NCBI RefSeq assembly: GCF_000176915.2
Contig: NC_014844.1
Coordinates: forward strand, 2,294,001-2,358,000
Source: Pseudodesulfovibrio aespoeensis Aspo-2
Lineage (GTDB): Bacteria > Desulfobacterota > Desulfovibrionia > Desulfovibrionales > Desulfovibrionaceae
Length of the DNA stretch: 64,000 nucleotides
Direction of reading: 5' to 3'
Positions within the stretch are counted from its first letter, which is position 1; each line of letters opens with the position of its first letter. The notes under the pieces are model-generated. The model made no database searches and had not been told where the DNA came from. It was given only the letters and a program-made list of their open reading frames with translations. The position numbers were made by a program, and so were the translations under genes. Shown here piece after piece: positions 1 through 7,889 of the stretch.

Positions 1-287
1 ATGACGTTGAGCTTGGGGTTGGCCATCTTGATGCCCGTGGCAAAGGTCAGGGCGCGGCCATGGGTGGTATGGACCGTGTTGAAATCCACATACACGGCCA
101 GTCGGCCCGAGCAGCCGATGCCCGCCACGATGACCACGTCGTCCTTGGGAATGGCCAGCGAGTGGATGGACCGAATCAAGGTTCCCAGCACAATGCCGTG
201 GCCGCACCCGGCACAGAGCACATGGGGGAACTTCTTGTTATGCCTGAGATATTGATGGATTATTTCGTTGCCTGTAATGTCGTTCAT
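1..287 (-). CDS. korB: 2-oxoacid:ferredoxin oxidoreductase beta subunit, partial
   Basis: This is the N-terminal part (about 95 residues) of the thiamine-pyrophosphate subunit of a 2-oxoacid (probably 2-oxoglutarate) ferredoxin oxidoreductase; the rest lies beyond the left edge. The start reads MNDITGNEII, followed by CAGCGHG and GIGCSGR, which are typical of the TPP-binding beta subunits of this family. The enzyme oxidatively decarboxylates a 2-oxoacid to its acyl-CoA and reduces ferredoxin in the cytoplasm. The ATG at 287 is only 4 bases downstream of the korA stop, so the subunits are cotranscribed in the order D-A-B. The substrate is inferred from the D-A-B subunit layout and is not proven by the sequence. 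Confidence 0.88.
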   Translation of the reverse strand, partial: MNDITGNEIIHQYLRHNKKFPHVLCAGCGHGIVLGTLIRSIHSLAIPKDDVVIVAGIGCSGRLAVYVDFNTVHTTHGRALTFATGIKMANPKLNV

Positions 288-291
288 CTGG

Positions 292-1437
292 CTACCCCTG
301 CATGATGACCTTGAGGATTTCCGAGGGAGTGACGATCTGGCCGTCGATGCGGTTGATGGTCCTGACAGCCGCCCGGCCCATGTTGACGCGCTTCACCTCA
401 CGGGACATCTGGCCCATGTTCATCTCCGGCACCACCAGGGTTCTGGCGTGGGCCAGCACCTTTTCGGTCTGCCTGCGCGGATAGGGGAACAGGGTCTTGA
501 GCTTGAGCAGCCCGGCTTTGACGCCGCTCTCGCGGGCCTGGCGCACGGCCAGCTCTGCCGAGCGGGCCACGCTGCCGTAGGCGATGACCACCACGTCGGC
601 GTCGTCGGTCTCGATGGTGTCCACCAGCTGGATGTCATAGAAGAACTGATCGATCTTGCGGTGGAGGCGCTCCAGCAGCTCGACCACCTCCTCGGGCCGC
701 TGGGTCGGGAACCCGTTGCGGTCATGGATCAGGCCGGTGACGTGAAAGCGGTAGCCCGAGCCGATGGGCGGCATGGGCGGCACCCCGCGCACGGTCTCCT
801 CATAGGGCTTGTACCACTCCGGCGGCATGCTCGGCACGGCGCGCGAGAAGACCTCGTACTCGCCGGGGTTGGGGATCTGAATCTTCTCGCGGGTGTGGGC
901 CGTGACCTCGTCGAGCAGCAGGATGACCGGGGTGCGGTATTTCTCGGCCATGTTGAAGGCCGTGATGGTCATGCTCAGACATTCCTGCACGTTGGATGCG
1001 GAAAGCACGATGATGGGATGGTCGCCATGGGTGCCCCAGCGCGCCTGCTGCACGTCGCCCTGGGCCGGGCTGGTGGGCAGCCCGGTGGATGGCCCGCCGC
1101 GCATGACGTTGACGAGCACCAGGGGCGTTTCGGCCATGATGGCGTAGCCCAGGTTCTCCTGCATCAGCGAAAATCCGGGACCGGAGGTGGCTGTCAGTAC
1201 CTTGCGGCCAGCCAGGGACGCGCCCACGATGGCCCCCATGCTGGCGATCTCGTCCTCCAGCTGGAGGAACACGCCGTCCTTGATCCTGGGCAGTCTGGCC
1301 GCCATGATCTCCATGATCTCTGACGAGGGAGTGATGGGATACCCGCCGAAAAACGAACACCCGGCCAGGAGCGCCCCCTCGACCACGGCCTCGTTGCCCA
1401 GCGCGAAAATTTCCTTGCGTTTTCTTGGTCTGGCCAT
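292..1437 (-). CDS. korA: 2-oxoacid:ferredoxin oxidoreductase alpha subunit
   Basis: The product has 381 residues and is the alpha subunit of a 2-oxoacid:ferredoxin oxidoreductase, probably the 2-oxoglutarate enzyme (KorA/OorA). Family marks include GGYPITPSSEI near residue 30, where the pyrimidine end of TPP is held, ATSGPGFSLM near residue 85, and the GGPSTGLPT loop near residue 115. The C-terminal third (about 280-375) is the transketolase-C-like domain with VPEMNMGQM. It lies between korD (3-base gap) and korB (4-base gap), so the three are one operon. Length and motifs are ordinary. The homologous 2-ketoisovalerate enzyme cannot be fully excluded on sequence alone. Confidence 0.92.
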   Translation of the reverse strand: MARPRKRKEIFALGNEAVVEGALLAGCSFFGGYPITPSSEIMEIMAARLPRIKDGVFLQLEDEIASMGAIVGASLAGRKVLTATSGPGFSLMQENLGYAIMAETPLVLVNVMRGGPSTGLPTSPAQGDVQQARWGTHGDHPIIVLSASNVQECLSMTITAFNMAEKYRTPVILLLDEVTAHTREKIQIPNPGEYEVFSRAVPSMPPEWYKPYEETVRGVPPMPPIGSGYRFHVTGLIHDRNGFPTQRPEEVVELLERLHRKIDQFFYDIQLVDTIETDDADVVVIAYGSVARSAELAVRQARESGVKAGLLKLKTLFPYPRRQTEKVLAHARTLVVPEMNMGQMSREVKRVNMGRAAVRTINRIDGQIVTPSEILKVIMQG

Positions 1438-1440
1438 GAG

Positions 1441-1713
1441 CTACGCCCCCTTGCCGACTGGTTTCTTCTTCTCCGGCTCCTTGAGCTGGTCCGCTTCCAC
1501 GAACTCCTTGTCCTGAACCACGATGGCAAAATCAGGACAGTGCAACTCGCAGAACCCGCACCGGATGCAGTCCTGCTCGCGCACCACGGTGGCCTTGCCC
1601 TGGTCGCTCAGCTCAAGCACCCTGCCGGGACAGAATTCGACGCAGATGCCGCACCCCTTGCACCAGTCGGGGTACACGGTGATCTTGCTCTTCCCTTTTT
1701 TCTTATTGGCCAT
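1441..1713 (-). CDS. korD: 2-oxoacid:ferredoxin oxidoreductase, 4Fe-4S delta subunit
   Basis: This is a 90-residue ferredoxin-like subunit with two four-cysteine sets: CKGCGICVEFCPG and CIRCGFCELHCPD. It relays electrons from the TPP site to external ferredoxin. I chose the start at 1713 (MANKKKGKSK) because GGAAGGAG lies just before it and homologues begin this way. A longer in-frame reading to 1782 would add an unlikely leader. The N-terminus is lysine rich. It is the first gene of the korDAB operon. The leader region contains a GC hairpin (CGCGGGC-N6-GCCCGCG, 1820-1839) whose role is unknown. Confidence 0.9.
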   Translation of the reverse strand: MANKKKGKSKITVYPDWCKGCGICVEFCPGRVLELSDQGKATVVREQDCIRCGFCELHCPDFAIVVQDKEFVEADQLKEPEKKKPVGKGA

Positions 1714-1863
1714 GGCTCCTTCCAACACTGAAAGACGATTTCCGGGGTTATGCCCCACGTTTGCAAACAGGCCACCCAACACACTGAGACATCAGGAAAA
1801 TCTCTTCACGTCAACAACACGCGGGCATCTGCGCCCGCGCCGGACGGATCGACAACAAAAAGA

Positions 1864-1889
1864 AGCACCTACACCGAAACACGGGTGCT
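1864..1889 (-). terminator. possible terminator after cbiC
   Basis: On the minus strand AGCACC and GGTGCT form a 6-bp stem around a 14-base loop, and the stem is followed by TCTTTTTG. It lies about 80 bases after the cbiC stop. The stem is short, so the call is moderate. The rest of the 1714-1971 spacer shows only a GC hairpin at 1820-1839 and presumably the korD promoter. Confidence 0.45.
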
Positions 1890-1971
1890 GACAGAATAAG
1901 CGTCGGCAACACCGGCCCCTCGGCGACGTTTCCCCACCCGTATACGAAGAAAAAGAATAAATCCAGGGAAA

Positions 1972-2610
1972 CTACCGGGCGAGGACGCACAGGGCGTTGA
2001 TCACGCTGGCGGCCAGGGCCGAGCCGCCCTTGCGGCCTTCGATGGCGATGAAGGGAACCTGACGGCTCATGAGCAGCGCCTTGGACTCGGCGGCGTTGAC
2101 AAAGCCCACGGGCATGCCCACGACCAGGGCCGGGGCAGCGGCTGCGGCGTCCAAGTGCTCGACCAGCCGGATGAGCGCGGTGGGCGCGTTGCCGATCACG
2201 TAGATGTCGGGCCGCAGGTCGCTCACGGCCAGATCCATGGCAGCGGTGGCCCTGGTGATGGACTCGGCCCTGGCCCTGGCGACCACGCGCCCGTCGTTCA
2301 TCAGGCACTGCACCGTGGCCCCCAGCGGCTCGAGCCTGCGCACCGGGATTCCCTGCCGGGCCATCTCGGTATCGGTGACGATCAACGCCCCTTTTCGCAG
2401 CGCAGCCAGCCCGCTGGCAACGGCATCGGGGTGAAAACGGACGAGATTCAGCAGCTCGAAATCCGCCGTGGTGTGAATCATGCGGCGCACGATCGCCCAC
2501 TTTTCATCCGCAAAAGGACGCGGTTCAGGCACCTCGGAGTCGATAATCCGAAAGGATTCGGCCTCTATTTCGTCCGGGGAAAAGAAATTCTGGAGGGGAA
2601 AACGCATCAA
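1972..2610 (-). CDS. cbiC: precorrin-8X / cobalt-precorrin-8 methylmutase
   Basis: The protein has 212 residues and belongs to the CbiC/CobH family, which moves a methyl group from C-11 to C-12 of the corrin ring to give hydrogenobyrinate or its cobalt form. Family marks are RMIHTTADFE near residue 43 (with the histidine used in catalysis), VTDTEMARQGI near residue 78, GNAPTALIRL near residue 140 and the GMPVGFVNAAESK segment near residue 165. The ATG overlaps the deoC stop by 4 bases, so translation is coupled. No other cobalamin gene is nearby and no cobalamin riboswitch was seen, so its place at the end of an ABC transporter-deoC operon is unusual. Confidence 0.9.
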   Translation of the reverse strand: MMRFPLQNFFSPDEIEAESFRIIDSEVPEPRPFADEKWAIVRRMIHTTADFELLNLVRFHPDAVASGLAALRKGALIVTDTEMARQGIPVRRLEPLGATVQCLMNDGRVVARARAESITRATAAMDLAVSDLRPDIYVIGNAPTALIRLVEHLDAAAAAPALVVGMPVGFVNAAESKALLMSRQVPFIAIEGRKGGSALAASVINALCVLAR

Positions 2611-3281
2611 AAACCATCCCCGTTTATTGCGGAAACAATGGACACGGAGGCCGACGCGCCGATGCGATTGGCCCCGGCTTCGATCATGGCAAGCGCCTTT
2701 TCATAGGTGGATATGCCGCCGCTGGCCTTGACCCCGACCCCATCACCCACGGTCCGGCGCATGAGCCGGACAGCCTCGACAGTAGCCCCGCCAGGGCCGA
2801 AACCGGTACTCGTCTTGACGAAAAACGCCCCGGAATCCACGCAGATTTTGCACGCGGCGACGATCTCATCTTCAGTCAACAGTGCGGTTTCAAGGATCGT
2901 CTTGACCGGAAAACCCTGGGCCGCCCTGACCACGGCGGCCACGTCGGCGGCCACCAGCGAGTGGTCCCCGCCCTTGAACGCGCCCAGGTTGATGACCATG
3001 TCGATTTCCTGCGCGCCCAGGTCCACGGCCTGGGCCGTCTCGAACGCCTTGACCGCCGGAAGGGTCGCGCCCAGGGGGAACCCCACCACGGACACGGGCA
3101 CGGGCGACTCGCCCGCCAGCCTGCGGCTGACATGGCCCACCAGCGACGGGTTGACGCACACCCCGTAAAAACCGAAGCGCACGGCCTGGGAGCAGAGTTC
3201 ATCCAGCTCCCGGACCGTGGCGCCGGGTTTGAGCAACGTATGGTCGATGAAGGGGGCGAGCTGCGCCGGAGCCAACGTCAT
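2607..3281 (-). CDS. deoC: deoxyribose-phosphate aldolase
   Basis: This 224-residue TIM-barrel enzyme splits 2-deoxyribose-5-phosphate into glyceraldehyde-3-phosphate and acetaldehyde. The Schiff-base lysine is in FVKTSTGF (near residue 155) and the second active lysine is in GVKASGGI (near residue 185). DHTLLKPGAT at the N-terminus is also typical. Its ATG directly follows the permease stop at 3282, and its end overlaps cbiC by 4 bases. The other genes of deoxynucleoside catabolism (deoA, deoB, deoD) are not in the window. Confidence 0.95.
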   Translation of the reverse strand: MTLAPAQLAPFIDHTLLKPGATVRELDELCSQAVRFGFYGVCVNPSLVGHVSRRLAGESPVPVSVVGFPLGATLPAVKAFETAQAVDLGAQEIDMVINLGAFKGGDHSLVAADVAAVVRAAQGFPVKTILETALLTEDEIVAACKICVDSGAFFVKTSTGFGPGGATVEAVRLMRRTVGDGVGVKASGGISTYEKALAMIEAGANRIGASASVSIVSAINGDGF

Positions 3282-3998
3282 CTAGCGATCCCTGGCCTGA
3301 TAGCGCGACAGGTGGGCCTCCATGCGGCGGCTGATGGATGTCAGCACGTAGCAGATGCAGAAATAGAGCGCGGCAATGGTGATCCATATCTCAAAGGAGG
3401 CGATCATCTCGCGGTTATCCACCTGAACTCCGGTGCGGGTCAGCTCGTTGACGCCGATGACCGAGGCCAGCGAGGTGTCCTTGGTCAGGGACACGAACTG
3501 GTTGACAAAGGAGGGGATCATGTTGCGTAGCGCCTGGGGCAGGATGACGTAGCGCATGGCCTGATACCGCGACAGCCCGGACCCGCGCGCGGCCTCCATC
3601 TGCCCGTTTGGCAGCGCCAGCACGCCGGCGCGCACGATCTCGCCGATGTAGGCGCCGGTGAAGATGATGAAGCAGGCCAGCGTGGTCGAGAACGCGGGCA
3701 GGGACCGGCCCAGCAGGACCGGGGCCAGGAAGAAGAACCAGAAGATGAGCAGCAGAAGCGGAATCCCGCGTATAATCTCTATATAAATGACAGCCGGGTA
3801 TTTGATCCACCACCTTCTGGACAATCGCATCAGACCGGCGGCAAGGCCGATCCAGAACGCGCCGATAATGCCGAAGAAGGCCAGGATGATCCCTGAAGCC
3901 ATGCCGCCCACATCGTGAACAAAGGGAAACACCCAGTCCACGGAGGCACGCCCCCAGAGGAAATAGTCGAAGTTGTCTATAACGACGTTCCAATGCAT
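3282..3998 (-). CDS. polar amino acid ABC transporter, permease subunit (second)
   Basis: The product has 238 residues with about five membrane helices and is an inner-membrane permease of the HisM/GltK type. The cytoplasmic EAA loop reads GSGLSRYQAMRYVILPQALR, the helical contact to the ATPase. It forms a heteromer with the permease encoded at 4012-4779, and with the binding protein and ATPase makes a complete polar or acidic amino-acid importer. The gene is separated from the first permease by 13 bases and touches deoC. The substrate cannot be read from the sequence; glutamate/aspartate or glutamine are the usual choices. Confidence 0.88.
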   Translation of the reverse strand: MHWNVVIDNFDYFLWGRASVDWVFPFVHDVGGMASGIILAFFGIIGAFWIGLAAGLMRLSRRWWIKYPAVIYIEIIRGIPLLLLIFWFFFLAPVLLGRSLPAFSTTLACFIIFTGAYIGEIVRAGVLALPNGQMEAARGSGLSRYQAMRYVILPQALRNMIPSFVNQFVSLTKDTSLASVIGVNELTRTGVQVDNREMIASFEIWITIAALYFCICYVLTSISRRMEAHLSRYQARDR

Positions 3999-4011
3999 AT
4001 CCGGCCTCCCC

Positions 4012-4779
4012 CTAATACCTGACCTGAATCAGGAAATGCTTGTTGTACATGGTGATGCCGAAGGACACGAAGAGCGAGATCACCAGGTAGATCAGCAGGG
4101 CTGCGGAAAAGGCCTCGAACGGCGCGCCGTGGTAGGACTCCACCTGTCGCGCCATGAACATCAGCTCGGTCACGCCGATGACCATGCACAGGGATGAATT
4201 CTTGATCAGGTTGAGCGACTGGGAGATGAGCGGCGGAATGACGATGCGCAGGGCCTGGGGCAGAATGACATACCGGTATGCCTGGGTGAAGGAGAGCCCC
4301 ACGGCGCGCGACGCTTCGATCTGGGTCTTGGGGATGGAGAAGATGCCCGCCCGGATTTCCTCGGCAATGAAGGCCGAGGTGTACACGGTCAGGGCAATGA
4401 CGCCGGTCATAAACTCGACATTGAACAGCATCCACTGACCGGCATACTCATGCCCGAACAGGGTAAAAGGACCGGGAAACCAGTAATACAGGACGTTCAT
4501 CCACTTGTTGAGCGCTTCCGGAAGGACGAAATGGGACGCGTTGTACCAGAAGAAAATCTGCACCAGAAGCGGCGTGTTCCTGAAAAATTCGGTGTATGCG
4601 AGGCTAAACCACTGGAGCAGCTTGAACGGCGTCATCCTGAAGACACAGATGACGATGCCAAGCAGCATGGCGCACAAGAGCGAGATGGTCGCTATCTGCA
4701 TGGTAGTGACCAACCCCTCCCACATCCACTGGGCTGGTTCGCCGGAGAGCATGATTTTCCAATTGAAATTGTAAGCCAA
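4012..4779 (-). CDS. polar amino acid ABC transporter, permease subunit (first)
   Basis: This is a 255-residue permease of the HisQ/GltJ type. It has an N-terminal extension (MAYNFNWKIM) and five or so helices, and its EAA loop reads ASRAVGLSFTQAYRYVILP. It pairs with the permease at 3282-3998. A strong hairpin in the mRNA separates it from the upstream binding-protein gene, which would lower permease expression relative to the binding protein. It may be a GltJ relative, but the specificity is not determinable here. Confidence 0.88.
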   Translation of the reverse strand: MAYNFNWKIMLSGEPAQWMWEGLVTTMQIATISLLCAMLLGIVICVFRMTPFKLLQWFSLAYTEFFRNTPLLVQIFFWYNASHFVLPEALNKWMNVLYYWFPGPFTLFGHEYAGQWMLFNVEFMTGVIALTVYTSAFIAEEIRAGIFSIPKTQIEASRAVGLSFTQAYRYVILPQALRIVIPPLISQSLNLIKNSSLCMVIGVTELMFMARQVESYHGAPFEAFSAALLIYLVISLFVSFGITMYNKHFLIQVRY

Positions 4780-4817
4780 GACAGTATCCGTCGGTTAGGG
4801 GTCAGACAAACGGGAAA

Positions 4818-4843
4818 GCCGGGAGTGCCGAAGCACTCCCGGC
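4818..4843 (-). terminator. intercistronic hairpin between binding protein and permease genes
   Basis: GCCGGGAGTGC and GCACTCCCGGC form a perfect 11-bp stem with a 4-base CGAA loop, 19 bases after the binding-protein stop. No T-run follows on the minus strand. This fits a partial terminator or RNA-stabilising hairpin that raises binding-protein over permease levels, as known for other ABC operons. Confidence 0.75.
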
Positions 4844-4862
4844 GGGATGACTCAGAGCGGAA

Positions 4863-5669
4863 TTACATGGGCCACAGTTCCATCTGCCAACCGGCAGGCA
4901 GATCATACCCCATCCACTTCTTGAACATGGCGTGGTAGGTGCCGTCGAGCCACATCTCGTTGAGGCACAGGTTGACGAAATCGCGGAATTTGGAATCATT
5001 CTCAGGAACGCCCAGGCCGTAAGGCTCGGAGGCGAAGAACTCGCCGACGATCTCCCACTTGTCGGGATTGTCGTCGCCAGCCTTGAGACCGGCCAGAATG
5101 CCGGAGTCGGTGGTCACGGCCACGACCTTGCCCTGCTTCAGGGCCATGAAGGCCTGCGGGTATTCGTCGTAGGAGATGACCTGGGAGGCGGGCTGGGCGT
5201 TCTTGATGTTCTTCTCGGAGGTGGAGCCCTTGACCGTGCCGACCTTCTTGTTGGCCAGATCAGCAGTGGACTTGATGCCCGCGCCCTTCTCGACCAGCAG
5301 CTTCTGACCATCCATGAAGTAGGTGATGGAGAAGTCGATCTGCTCGTCGCGGGAGAACTTGTGGGTCATGGTGGCGGCCAGGATGTCCACGGAGCCCTGC
5401 ACCAGCATGGGAATGCGGTTGCTGGAGGTGACGACCTTGAACTCGGTCTTCACGCCAAGCTTGTCGGCAATGTACTTGCAGACATCGATGTCCAGACCGA
5501 CCAGTTCCTTGGTGTCGGGATCGACAAAGCCGAACAGGTTGACGGAATCCTTGACGCCGCAGACCAGAACGCCCCTGGCCTTGACATCCTCAATCTTGCC
5601 TGCGTTTGCAGCGGCCACGCCGAACACAAACGACAGGACCAGAGCCAAAACAACAATCAAACGTTTCAT
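4863..5669 (-). CDS. polar amino acid ABC transporter, periplasmic binding protein
   Basis: The product has 268 residues. A signal peptide (MKRLIVVLALVLSFVFGVAA, cleaved near ANAG) precedes a family-3 solute-binding fold. Typical segments are GFVDPDTKELVGLDIDVCK near residue 55, LGVKTEFKVVTSSNRIP near 75 and the hinge KVGTVKGSTSEKNI near 145. I chose the start at 5669 because GAGGAGAGGAC precedes it and it gives a clean signal peptide; an in-frame ATG 30 bases upstream gives a charged leader. The protein delivers its amino acid to the two permeases downstream. The ligand is unknown. Confidence 0.9.
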   Translation of the reverse strand: MKRLIVVLALVLSFVFGVAAANAGKIEDVKARGVLVCGVKDSVNLFGFVDPDTKELVGLDIDVCKYIADKLGVKTEFKVVTSSNRIPMLVQGSVDILAATMTHKFSRDEQIDFSITYFMDGQKLLVEKGAGIKSTADLANKKVGTVKGSTSEKNIKNAQPASQVISYDEYPQAFMALKQGKVVAVTTDSGILAGLKAGDDNPDKWEIVGEFFASEPYGLGVPENDSKFRDFVNLCLNEMWLDGTYHAMFKKWMGYDLPAGWQMELWPM

Positions 5670-5713
5670 GTCCTCTCCTCCTCTCTCTGGGGATTTCACT
5701 ATGTATAACGGAC

Positions 5714-6442
5714 CTAAAGAATTTCCTTCAGGAAGTTCTTTGTACGCTCATTCTGGGGATTCTTGAAGAATTCGTCCGGCGGAGCCTGCTCCACCACCAC
5801 GCCGCCGTCCATGAACAGGACGCGGTCGCTCACCTCGCGGGCAAAGCCCATCTCGTGGGTGACGCAGAGCATGGTCATGCCCTCGCGGGCCAGATCCTTC
5901 ATGACGTTGAGCACTTCGTTGATCATCTCCGGGTCCAGCGCCGAGGTGGGCTCGTCAAAGAGCATGACCTTGGGCTTCATGGCCAGGGCGCGCGCAATGG
6001 CTACCCGCTGCTGCTGGCCGCCCGAAAGCTCGGCAGGATACTTGTGCGCCTGATCGTGGATGCCGACGCGCTCAAGCAGGGCCAGAGCCAATTCCTCGGC
6101 CTCGTCCTTGGGGATATTCTTGACCTTCAGGGGGGCCAGGGTGACATTCTTGAGAACCGTGAGGTGGGGATAGAGATTGAACTGCTGGAAGACGATGCCG
6201 ATCTCGGCGCGCAGGCTGTTGATGTTGACACCCTTGTCGTGGATGTCCTTGCCGTCAAAGAGAATCTGCCCTTTCTGATACTCTTCGAGCCTGTTGATGC
6301 AGCGGATGAAGGTGGATTTGCCCGAGCCGGACGGCCCGCAGATGACCAGCACCTCTCCCTTGTTCACGGATTCGGTAATGCCCTGGAGGACATGAAAGTC
6401 GCCATACCACTTGTGCAGCTTCTGCACTTCGATCATTGCCAT
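5714..6442 (-). CDS. polar amino acid ABC transporter, ATP-binding protein
   Basis: This 242-residue ATPase of the GlnQ/HisP/GltL family drives the amino-acid importer. Walker A is GPSGSGKST (near residue 37), the signature is LSGGQQQR (near 138) and Walker B is [12 protein letters not shown] (near 158), with the H-loop in CVTHEMGF. The first ATG (6442) has GGAGTGAG upstream; a second ATG is two codons inside. It is the first gene of the operon ATPase, binding protein, permease, permease, deoC, cbiC. About 250 bases separate it from the divergent efflux adaptor. Confidence 0.93.
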   Translation of the reverse strand: MAMIEVQKLHKWYGDFHVLQGITESVNKGEVLVICGPSGSGKSTFIRCINRLEEYQKGQILFDGKDIHDKGVNINSLRAEIGIVFQQFNLYPHLTVLKNVTLAPLKVKNIPKDEAEELALALLERVGIHDQAHKYPAELSGGQQQRVAIARALAMKPKVMLFDEPTSALDPEMINEVLNVMKDLAREGMTMLCVTHEMGFAREVSDRVLFMDGGVVVEQAPPDEFFKNPQNERTKNFLKEIL

Positions 6443-6692
6443 GTATACTCACTCCGAACGTAATTGGGCAAAAAGTATGGCCCGAAAAGCCTGCAAGCCC
6501 CTTTCCGCAACCTCTCCGGGCATCGTTGTCGCCTGTATCTTGTTATCCGAATTCGCATAAAAGTCAAGGCGCTGGTCATTTTCCAACGCCAGATCAAGCC
6601 TATGGCAGATGTTTCCAATTGCAAGAAATCCTGCGCGAGGGTAAGAAATGGCCTATGTTTTTCCCATTCATCAGTCGAAACCCGGAGTATAT

Positions 6693-7889
6693 ATGCCGCG
6701 CAACCACCATCCCCACCGTTTGACACCGACGCAGAAAAAAAATGGGCTGCGGCCCGTAGCGGGATTCCTGCTCCTGGCGTTCCTCTCCCTCGCCCTCCCC
6801 GGATGCGGCGACAAGGAGGCCAAGACGACCCGCCCGCCCGCGCCTGTGGAGACTGGACAGGCCGTGGCCAAGGACACTCCGGTGGCCCTCAAGGCGGTGG
6901 GCAATGTCAAGGCATCCAATTCCGTGACCGTCAAATCACGCGTGGACGGACACATCCTGCGCATCCATTTCCTTGACGGCGACAACGTCACGGCGGGCCA
7001 ACTCCTCTACACCATCGACCCGGAAACGTATATTTACACCCAGCAAGGTGCCCAGGCCAACGTGGCCGGAGACCGCGCCACCGCCGAACACGCGCAGAAA
7101 GACTACCTGCGCTACAAGGACCTGTTCGATCAGAGCGTCATTTCCAGGGACGAATACGAGTCGAAACTCACCGCCTACGAGACTGCCAGAAAGGCCATGG
7201 AAGCGGACGCGGCCCAGGTGGGCATCGCCAGCCGCAACGTGAAATTCACTCAGATCACCTCGCCCATCAACGGCATGGCCGGCAGCACCCTGCTCGACGA
7301 GGGCAACCTGGTGGCCGCCGACAAGGACGAACTGGTGGTCATCAACACCCTGGCCCCAGCCGACGTGCAGTTCTCGGTGCCGGGCTATGAACTGCCGCGC
7401 ATCCGCGCCGAGTTCGTGGACAACCACCTGCCCGTGCTGGCCACCCCTGCCTCGTCCGGAGCCAAACCCTCGGAGGGCGTGCTCACCTTCGTGGACAACT
7501 GGGTCAACCCGGATACCGGCATGATCAACCTCAAGGCGCGCTTTCCCAATGATGACACCGCCCTGTGGCCCGGCCAGTTCGTGACCATCGATCTCATCCT
7601 CTCGGTGCAGAAGGATGCTGTCCGCATTCCGGCCCAGGCTGTGCAGCGCGGGCCAAACGGCAAATACGTGTTCGTGGTCGAGGATGGCAAGGCGCGGATG
7701 CAGCCGGTGACCACCGGCATGCGCCTGGACGACGAGGTCGTCATCGACACGGGGCTGAAAGCCGGAGAAATCGTGGTCGTGGAGGGCGCGCTACGCCTCT
7801 ATCCCGATGCGCCCGTGGCCATCAAAAAAGGGCCGGGCAGCAAGCCTGAAGCGAACGCCAACGCCACCAAAGGGCAGGAGAACTCCTGA
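6693..7889 (+). CDS. RND efflux periplasmic adaptor (HlyD/AcrA family), lipoprotein
   Basis: The product has 398 residues and is the membrane-fusion protein that links an inner-membrane RND pump to an outer-membrane channel. A lipoprotein signal (LLLAFLSLALPGC, lipid cysteine near residue 36) is followed by a lipoyl half-motif (VKSRVDGHILRIHFLDGDNV), an alpha-hairpin around residues 105-165, and the second lipoyl and beta-barrel parts. I chose the start at 6693 because GGAG stands five bases before it; the in-frame ATG at 6648 lacks a good site. It overlaps the pump gene by one base (TGATG). No outer-membrane partner or regulator is adjacent. Confidence 0.88.
   Translation: MPRNHHPHRLTPTQKKNGLRPVAGFLLLAFLSLALPGCGDKEAKTTRPPAPVETGQAVAKDTPVALKAVGNVKASNSVTVKSRVDGHILRIHFLDGDNVTAGQLLYTIDPETYIYTQQGAQANVAGDRATAEHAQKDYLRYKDLFDQSVISRDEYESKLTAYETARKAMEADAAQVGIASRNVKFTQITSPINGMAGSTLLDEGNLVAADKDELVVINTLAPADVQFSVPGYELPRIRAEFVDNHLPVLATPASSGAKPSEGVLTFVDNWVNPDTGMINLKARFPNDDTALWPGQFVTIDLILSVQKDAVRIPAQAVQRGPNGKYVFVVEDGKARMQPVTTGMRLDDEVVIDTGLKAGEIVVVEGALRLYPDAPVAIKKGPGSKPEANANATKGQENS

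Noticed and set aside
1714-2610. Cobalamin riboswitch near cbiC
   Set aside because: cbiC is internal to an operon with overlapping starts, leaving no room upstream.
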